From CAVPGH01 sp046726955 (GTDB taxonomy: Bacteria > Acidobacteriota > Vicinamibacteria > Fen-336): DNA of 8,203 nucleotides. Each line of letters starts with the position of its first letter. Position 1 is the first letter of the stretch. Position numbers and translations under genes: made by a program. Shown piece after piece: positions 3,659 to 8,203 of this stretch. The stretch is taken from the NCBI GenBank assembly GCA_046726955.1, contig JBKPBQ010000021.1, positions 1 to 8,203 on the forward strand. Direction: 5' to 3'. The notes beneath the pieces were generated by a model, which saw only the letters and a list, made by a program, of their open reading frames with translations, was not told the DNA's origin and searched no databases.

Positions 3659-4795
3659 CTAGACGGCGTCGATCGCCTTCCGCAGGTCCGCGATCAAGTC
3701 CTCCGCGTCCTCGCAGCCCACGCTGATCCGCACGAGCCCGTCGCCGATGCCGAGCTGGTCGCGCTCGGCCTGCGTGTAGCCGGCGTGGGTCATGGTCGCG
3801 GGGTGCGAGATGAGCGTCTCGATGCCCCCCAGGCTCTCTCCGAGCGAGCAGAGCCGCACCGTCCGCAGCAGCCGCTGCGCGGCCTCGCGGTCGCCGACGT
3901 CGAAGGAGATCATGGCCCCGAAGCCGCTCGCCTGCCGCTTGTGCAAGTCGTGGCCGGGGTGGTCGGGAAAGCCCGGCCAGTAGACCTTGCGGACCTTCTT
4001 CTGCTCGCGGAGGAACTTGGCCACGACGCGGCCGTTCTCCTCGTGCTTCGGCATGCGCAGGGCGAGCGTCTTCGTGCCCCGCAGCACGAGCCAGGAGTCG
4101 AAAGGCGAGAGGATGGCCCCCGCCGCGTTCTGGACGTACTGCAGCCACTGCGCGTGCGCCTTGTCCTTCACCACCGCTACCCCGCCCACGCTGTCGGAGT
4201 GCCCGTTCAGGAACTTCGTCGTCGAGTGCACGACGATGTCGGCGCCGAGCGCGAGGGGACGCTGGAAGAACGGGCTCATGAACGTGTTGTCCACGACGAA
4301 GAGCGCCCCCCGGCGGTGCGCGACCTCCGCGAGGGCCGCGATGTCGCAGACCTTCATCAAGGGATTGGTCGGGGTCTCGATCCAGAGCAGCTTGAAGCTC
4401 CCCGCGGCCGCGTCGAACGCGCGCGCGTCCGTCGCCTCCAGGAACGCGAACTCCACGCCGTAGCGGGTGAGGATCTTCGTGAAGAGCCGGTGCGTGCCCC
4501 CGTAGACGTTGTCGGAGACGACGACCCGGTCTCCCGCCTTCACCATCGTCAGCACGGCCTGGGTGGCGGCCATGCCCGAGGCGTAGCAGTACGCGTCGCT
4601 GCCTCCCTCGAGCGCCGCCAGGTTCATCTCGAGGGCGCGGCGCGTGCGGTTGTGCGTGCGCGCGTACTCGTAGCCCTTGTGCTGGCCGATCCCTTCCTGG
4701 ACGTAGGTCGAGGTCTGGTAGATCGGCGTGCTCACCGCCCCCGTGGTGGGGTCGGGCTCCTGGCCGGCGTGGATGCAGTCGGTCGCGATTCCCAT
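3659..4795 (-). CDS. metB: Cystathionine gamma-synthase-type PLP enzyme (Cys/Met metabolism family)
   Basis: 378 residues from ATG at 4795, matching the family (about 380-400). Segments in order: the opening TDCIHAGQEPDPTTGAVSTPIYQTSTY, YEYARTHNRTRRALE, the cofactor-loop YASGMAATQAVL, VSDNVYGGTHRLF, WIETPTNPLMKVCDI, VVDNTFMSPFFQRPL, the PLP lysine K194 in HSTTKFLNGHSDSVGG, and ESLGGIETLISHPATMTHAGY near the C-terminus. Fold type I PLP enzymes of this family join O-acyl-homoserine and cysteine (MetB) or cleave cystathionine or methionine; sequence alone does not separate synthase from gamma-lyase, so the symbol is a best guess. The usual NPTR is NRTR here. Its start is 23 nt after the GGDEF-EAL stop, so cotranscription is likely. 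The ribosome site is weak (AGGG about 13 nt upstream). Confidence 0.92.
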   Translation of the reverse strand: MGIATDCIHAGQEPDPTTGAVSTPIYQTSTYVQEGIGQHKGYEYARTHNRTRRALEMNLAALEGGSDAYCYASGMAATQAVLTMVKAGDRVVVSDNVYGGTHRLFTKILTRYGVEFAFLEATDARAFDAAAGSFKLLWIETPTNPLMKVCDIAALAEVAHRRGALFVVDNTFMSPFFQRPLALGADIVVHSTTKFLNGHSDSVGGVAVVKDKAHAQWLQYVQNAAGAILSPFDSWLVLRGTKTLALRMPKHEENGRVVAKFLREQKKVRKVYWPGFPDHPGHDLHKRQASGFGAMISFDVGDREAAQRLLRTVRLCSLGESLGGIETLISHPATMTHAGYTQAERDQLGIGDGLVRISVGCEDAEDLIADLRKAIDAV

Positions 4796-4818
4796 GGGGC
4801 GAGTATAGCCCTGGGGAA

Positions 4819-7707
4819 TCAGCCCCGCCGCGCGAGGAACGCCGCGCAGGCCTCGGCGGAGACGGGCTCGCCGAGGAGGTGGCCCTGCACGCGATCGCAG
4901 CCGCGCGCGGCGAGGAAGGCCCGCTGCTCCTCCGTCTCGACGCCCTTGGCCACCACCTGCAGGCCCAGGGCGTGGGCGAGGGCGACGACCGCGGCCGTGA
5001 CCGCGTCCCCCTCGCGCGTGCCCAGCTCGCGCACGAGCGAGCGGTCGATCTTGAGCGCGTCCACTGGGAGGCGCCTCAGCAGGGAGAGCGAGGACGACCC
5101 CACGCCGAAGTCGTCCACGAGCACGCGCGCTCCCAGGGTCTTCAGCCGCTCCAGGGCCGCGCGGGCGGTGTCTCCTCCCATCATGGCCTGGCTCTCCGTG
5201 ATCTCCAGGTCGAGGTGGCGCGCGTCGAGGCCGGTCTCGCGGAGCACGTCGGCGAGGAGCGCGGGGAGGTCGGCCTGGCGGAGCTGGCGCGCGGACAGGT
5301 TCACGGAGACGCGCAGCCCGGCGTGGCCGCGCGTCTGCCACATCCGCGCCTGCGCGCAGGCCGTACGCAGCACGAACGCCCCCATGGGGACGATGAGCCC
5401 CGTTGTCTCCGCGACGGCGAGGAACTCGGCGGCGGGAACGAGCCCGCGGCCGGGGTCGTTCCAGCGCAAGAGGGCCTCGACGCCCTCGATGCGTCCGCTC
5501 GCGAGGTCCACCACCGGCTGGTAGTGCACGCCGAGCTCGCCCCGGCGCAGGGCCCGGCGGAGCCGCCCTTCCTGGGCGAGTCGCTCCGCCGCCCCCGCGT
5601 TCATGGCCGCGGTGAAGAGCTGGTAGCGGTTGCGTCCCTGTTCCTTCGCGCGGTACATCGCGGCGTCCGCGTTCTTCGTGAGGGCCTCCGCGTCCTCCCC
5701 GTCGTCCGGGTACACGCTGATCCCCATGCTCGCGGTCACGAAGAGCTCGTGCCCGTCGAGGACGAGCGGCTCCTTGAGCGCGTCACAGATCTTCTCGGCG
5801 ACGCGAGCGATCTGGAGCGGACGCTCGACGCCGGGCAGGATGAGGATGAACTCGTCCCCGCCCACCCGGGCCACCGTGTCTCCCTCTCGCACGGAGGCCT
5901 GCAGCCGCGCGGAGACCGTCTGCAGCACGCGGTCGCCGAGGAGGTGGCCGAGGGAGTCGTTGATGACCTTGAAGCGGTCGAGGTCGATGAAGAGCACGGT
6001 GAGCTTCTGGCGCGAGCGGTGGGCCTGGGCCACGGCGAGGCTCAGCCGGTCGCGGAAGAGCAGGCGGTTGGGCAGGCCGGTGAGCGCGTCGTGGTAGGCG
6101 AGGTTGCGGATCTGCTCGTCCGCGCGCTTCCGGTCCGTGACGTCGAAGGCGGCCCCGAGCGTCGCCGTCTTCCCGCCGTACTCGATCGTGCTCGCGCAGA
6201 AGTCCAGCCATCGCTCCTGGCCGTCCTTGCGGACGATGCGCAGCTCGTAGTGCGCGGGAAACTCCCCGGGAGGGCGCGGCACGCGCTCGCGGACCTGGTC
6301 CTGGTGGTCGGGGTGGACGAGCTCGACGAGGTTCATGCCCTCGAGCTCGCGGGGCGCGTACCCGCTCAAAGCGCCGGCGGCGGCGTTGGCGTAGCGGCAC
6401 TCCCCGGACTGGTCGATCGTGATCGCGCAGGGCGCCGTCTCCGCGAGCGTGCGGAAGCGGGCCTCGCTCTCGCGCACCCGGTCCGCGGCCTGCCGGCGGT
6501 CGATGGCCGCGCCCACGTGTTGCGAGACGAACGTGAGCACCTCGCGGTCGCGGTCCGTGAAGCGCGCGTCCTCCCGGTAGCTCTGCACGGCGAGCACGCC
6601 GAAGGCCCGATCTCCGCGCTTCAGCGGCACGCCCAGCCAGTCCACGGAGGGAGCGCCCACGAGCTCGACCTCGCCGTCGTCGAGGAGGCGCGTCATGACG
6701 TCGGGCGTGGCGAGGAGCGGCGCCCCCGTGCGGAGGACGAGCTCGGTCAGGCCGCGACGGGGCGGGCGGGGCGGCGGCGCCGGCTCGGTCTCGTCCACGA
6801 AGTAGGGGAAGCGAAGACCGCCCTCCTCGTCCTGCAGCGCGATGTAGAAGTTGCGGGCGTACATGAGCTCCGCCACGATGCCGTGGAGCGCGGGATAGAG
6901 CGCGTCCGTGTCCTCCACGGCGGACGCCGTCTCCGCGATGCGGTAGAGCGCGCGCTGCAGCCTTTCCGCGTGCTTCGCCTCCGAGATGTCGCGGACGACG
7001 CACACGAGGCCGCCCCCCGCGATCGCGGCGAGCGAGAGCTCCTGCGGAAAGGAGGACCCGTCGCGCCGGCGGCCCACTGCTTCCCCGCGCCAGCGGCCGT
7101 CGCGCCAGAGGGCGGGCAGGATCTCCTGCTCGACGCGCCTCGCCTCGTCGGTACCGTAGAGCAGCCGCCAGCTCCGGCCCAGCAGCTCCTGGGGCCGCTC
7201 GTAGCCGTACATCCGCGCGTGCGCGTCGTTCAGGTAGACGTACGTCTCGTCGGCGCGGAGGATGGCCATGCCGTCGAGGGCGGCCGCGAAGGCCTGCTCG
7301 GTCCTGTAGAGCGCCTCCTCCGCGCGCGTGCGGTCGGAGACGTCGTGCACGATCGAGAAGAGGAGCCGGCGCCCTCCGACCTCGACGGGTCCGGAGTGGA
7401 CCTCCACGTCCCGCCTCTCGCCGGAGGCGAGCTGCTGCGTGACGAGGAAGCGGCTGCGCTGCCCGGCCGCGGCCTGGGTGATCGCTCCCTGCAGGCGGTC
7501 GGGGTCGAGCGCGTGGATCTCGGAGATGCGCCGCGAGAGCAGCTCCGCGTGGGCAAGGCCGTAGAACGTGCAGGCGGCGGGATTGGCTTCGACGATGCGG
7601 CCGGAGTCGGGATCGATGAGGAGCTGGACCGCCGGGTTCCGCTCCGCGTCCTGGCGGAGGAGCGCGGCCCGAGCTCCCTTGTCGTGGCTGAGGTTCTCGA
7701 TGTCCAC
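4819..7707 (-). CDS. PAS-PAS-GAF-PAS-GGDEF-EAL cyclic-di-GMP signalling protein with altered EAL motif
   Basis: 962 residues from GTG at 7707. Domains: PAS (about 15-125, ending HDVSDRTRAEEAL), PAS (135-245, ending VRDISEAKHAE), GAF (255-405), PAS (410-525, ending DVTDRKRADEQ), GGDEF (530-700) and EAL (720-962). No membrane segment, so a cytosolic sensor. GGDEF is intact (616-620) with an RxxD inhibitory site (R607-D610), so diguanylate cyclase activity with product feedback is expected. The EAL domain keeps EAL (744-746), N803, E835, D865/D866, K886, E924 and Q941, but the first Glu of EGVE is Lys (K921), and DDFGTG reads DDFGVG. That predicts poor phosphodiesterase activity. A longer frame from TTG 7782 has AT-rich third positions in its first 25 codons and overlaps the upstream gene; AGGGGG precedes the GTG by 3 nt, so the start is likely but not certain. 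Confidence 0.95.
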   Translation of the reverse strand: MDIENLSHDKGARAALLRQDAERNPAVQLLIDPDSGRIVEANPAACTFYGLAHAELLSRRISEIHALDPDRLQGAITQAAAGQRSRFLVTQQLASGERRDVEVHSGPVEVGGRRLLFSIVHDVSDRTRAEEALYRTEQAFAAALDGMAILRADETYVYLNDAHARMYGYERPQELLGRSWRLLYGTDEARRVEQEILPALWRDGRWRGEAVGRRRDGSSFPQELSLAAIAGGGLVCVVRDISEAKHAERLQRALYRIAETASAVEDTDALYPALHGIVAELMYARNFYIALQDEEGGLRFPYFVDETEPAPPPRPPRRGLTELVLRTGAPLLATPDVMTRLLDDGEVELVGAPSVDWLGVPLKRGDRAFGVLAVQSYREDARFTDRDREVLTFVSQHVGAAIDRRQAADRVRESEARFRTLAETAPCAITIDQSGECRYANAAAGALSGYAPRELEGMNLVELVHPDHQDQVRERVPRPPGEFPAHYELRIVRKDGQERWLDFCASTIEYGGKTATLGAAFDVTDRKRADEQIRNLAYHDALTGLPNRLLFRDRLSLAVAQAHRSRQKLTVLFIDLDRFKVINDSLGHLLGDRVLQTVSARLQASVREGDTVARVGGDEFILILPGVERPLQIARVAEKICDALKEPLVLDGHELFVTASMGISVYPDDGEDAEALTKNADAAMYRAKEQGRNRYQLFTAAMNAGAAERLAQEGRLRRALRRGELGVHYQPVVDLASGRIEGVEALLRWNDPGRGLVPAAEFLAVAETTGLIVPMGAFVLRTACAQARMWQTRGHAGLRVSVNLSARQLRQADLPALLADVLRETGLDARHLDLEITESQAMMGGDTARAALERLKTLGARVLVDDFGVGSSSLSLLRRLPVDALKIDRSLVRELGTREGDAVTAAVVALAHALGLQVVAKGVETEEQRAFLAARGCDRVQGHLLGEPVSAEACAAFLARRG

Positions 7708-7771
7708 CGGCCCCCTTGTGCGGTCGGTTGTGTGCGCGAACGAGGCCGGTAAGTCTACTCCAGGTCGCGCT

Positions 7772-8203
7772 TCAATTTGCAAGGCAGAGGCCGACGCGGT
7801 GCCCGCGGCCTACGCCTTCCGCGCGGAAGCCGTCGGTGACGCGCGACACACGCGTCGCCGGACTCGGCAGGGGCTCGCCCCCGAGGGCCGCGGCCAGGCG
7901 CCGCCGCGCGTCGTCGAACCGGAAGCCCTCGAGGCCGCGCTCGGTCCGCACGCGGAGCGACCACACGTCGTCGGCTTCGACGTCGAGCGAGAGCACGCGT
8001 CCGCCGAACGCGCGGGCGAGGGCGGCGGCGGGCCAGTCGCGCGTCCACGACGCCGAGGGCCCGGCGTGGCGCGGACACGACCAGACGCGGCGGTCGTCGC
8101 TCCCCCACACGAAGTGCGCCGAGAGGGGCGCGCCTCCGCAGTGGCTGCTCCACTGTCGGGGCCCGGCCTGCCGCGACGCGGCGACGACCGCCGACCACGT
8201 GGC
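7772..8203 (-). CDS. SpoIID/LytB-domain protein, C-terminal part (5' end beyond window)
   Basis: The frame is open to the right edge, giving the last 143 residues. Family marks: SSHCGGAPLSAHFVWG (19-34) matches the STCGGxT...W region, SCP (42-44) its downstream Cys segment, GRVLSLDVEADD and EGFRFDDARRRLAAALGG the following domain, LPSPATRVSRV the LRSxxF-like strand, and GRGHRVGLC (132-140) the GRGxGHGVGxCQ motif. In sporulating Firmicutes SpoIID is a peptidoglycan lytic transglycosylase; outside them the family is found in envelope or amidase-enhancer proteins. It ends three residues after GLC, whereas relatives usually continue about 30 residues with a MA...Y..IL..YYPG tail; neither other frame restores this. 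The GGDEF-EAL GTG lies 64 nt downstream of the stop. Confidence 0.8.
   Translation of the reverse strand, partial: ATWSAVVAASRQAGPRQWSSHCGGAPLSAHFVWGSDDRRVWSCPRHAGPSASWTRDWPAAALARAFGGRVLSLDVEADDVWSLRVRTERGLEGFRFDDARRRLAAALGGEPLPSPATRVSRVTDGFRAEGVGRGHRVGLCLAN

Noticed and set aside
3785..5524. Plus-strand 579-codon open frame opposite metB
   Set aside because: Antisense shadow of the metB-like and GGDEF-EAL genes; low-complexity composition and no motif.
4879..7752. Very long plus-strand open frame (957 codons) opposite the GGDEF-EAL gene
   Set aside because: Its translation is rich in His, Arg, Glu, Gly and Val in the way antisense of GC3-biased genes is, and shows no domain; the minus strand encodes clear PAS, GAF, GGDEF and EAL motifs.
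7752..7782. Promoter TTGCAA ... TAGACT (minus) for the GGDEF-EAL gene
   Set aside because: Spacing is 19 nt and both hexamers are mediocre. The AT-rich leader suggests some signal at 7708-7782, but this match is not strong enough to list as a feature.

Overview
This is a high-GC bacterial chromosomal window of mostly housekeeping and signalling genes. Coding regions show strong G/C third-position bias, and GTG or TTG starts are common. A SpoIID/LytB-family protein, a HU protein with an MAKAMTK-type N-terminus, a standalone ACP-like domain and a multi-PAS GGDEF-EAL protein fit a GC-rich Acidobacteriota, Myxococcota or similar soil/subsurface lineage. That placement is an inference; there is no rRNA or other marker to fix it.

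Layout. At the left edge (1-220, minus) is the N-terminus of a gene beginning with an acyl-carrier-protein-like domain. It is divergent from a small unrecognised protein (296-517, plus). A hairpin-rich intergenic region (about 509-687) separates that gene from a convergent macrodomain ADP-ribose hydrolase (684-1220, minus). Next, all on minus, come a HU protein (1295-1576) with a good sigma70-like promoter and a textbook intrinsic terminator, an FtsB-like divisome protein (1721-2047) and a DUF6788-like Cys-motif protein (2103-2507). The last has a 10-bp inverted repeat immediately upstream of its start. On plus follow an EVE-domain protein (2651-3052) and CutA (3049-3375), translationally coupled through a GTGA overlap.

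The 283-base convergent gap 3376-3658 has no credible gene but is packed with inverted repeats: a nested multi-helix region, a 38-nt near-perfect palindrome flanked by short direct repeats, and a 22-bp perfect palindrome with the same CCGG centre. The rest is minus strand: a MetB-type PLP enzyme (3659-4795), a soluble PAS-PAS-GAF-PAS-GGDEF-EAL protein (4819-7707), and the C-terminal part of a SpoIID/LytB-domain protein (7772-8203) running off the right edge.

How the genes relate. EVE and CutA form a two-gene unit. spoIID-like, GGDEF-EAL and metB lie codirectionally with short gaps and may be cotranscribed, without an obvious shared pathway. The most checkable biological points are a Glu-to-Lys change in the EGVE catalytic motif of the EAL domain, which predicts weak or no phosphodiesterase activity beside an intact GGDEF and I-site, and the clusters of palindromic non-coding sequence. 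I see no complete insertion sequence, CRISPR array, tRNA or rRNA, and no convincing novel multi-gene system.
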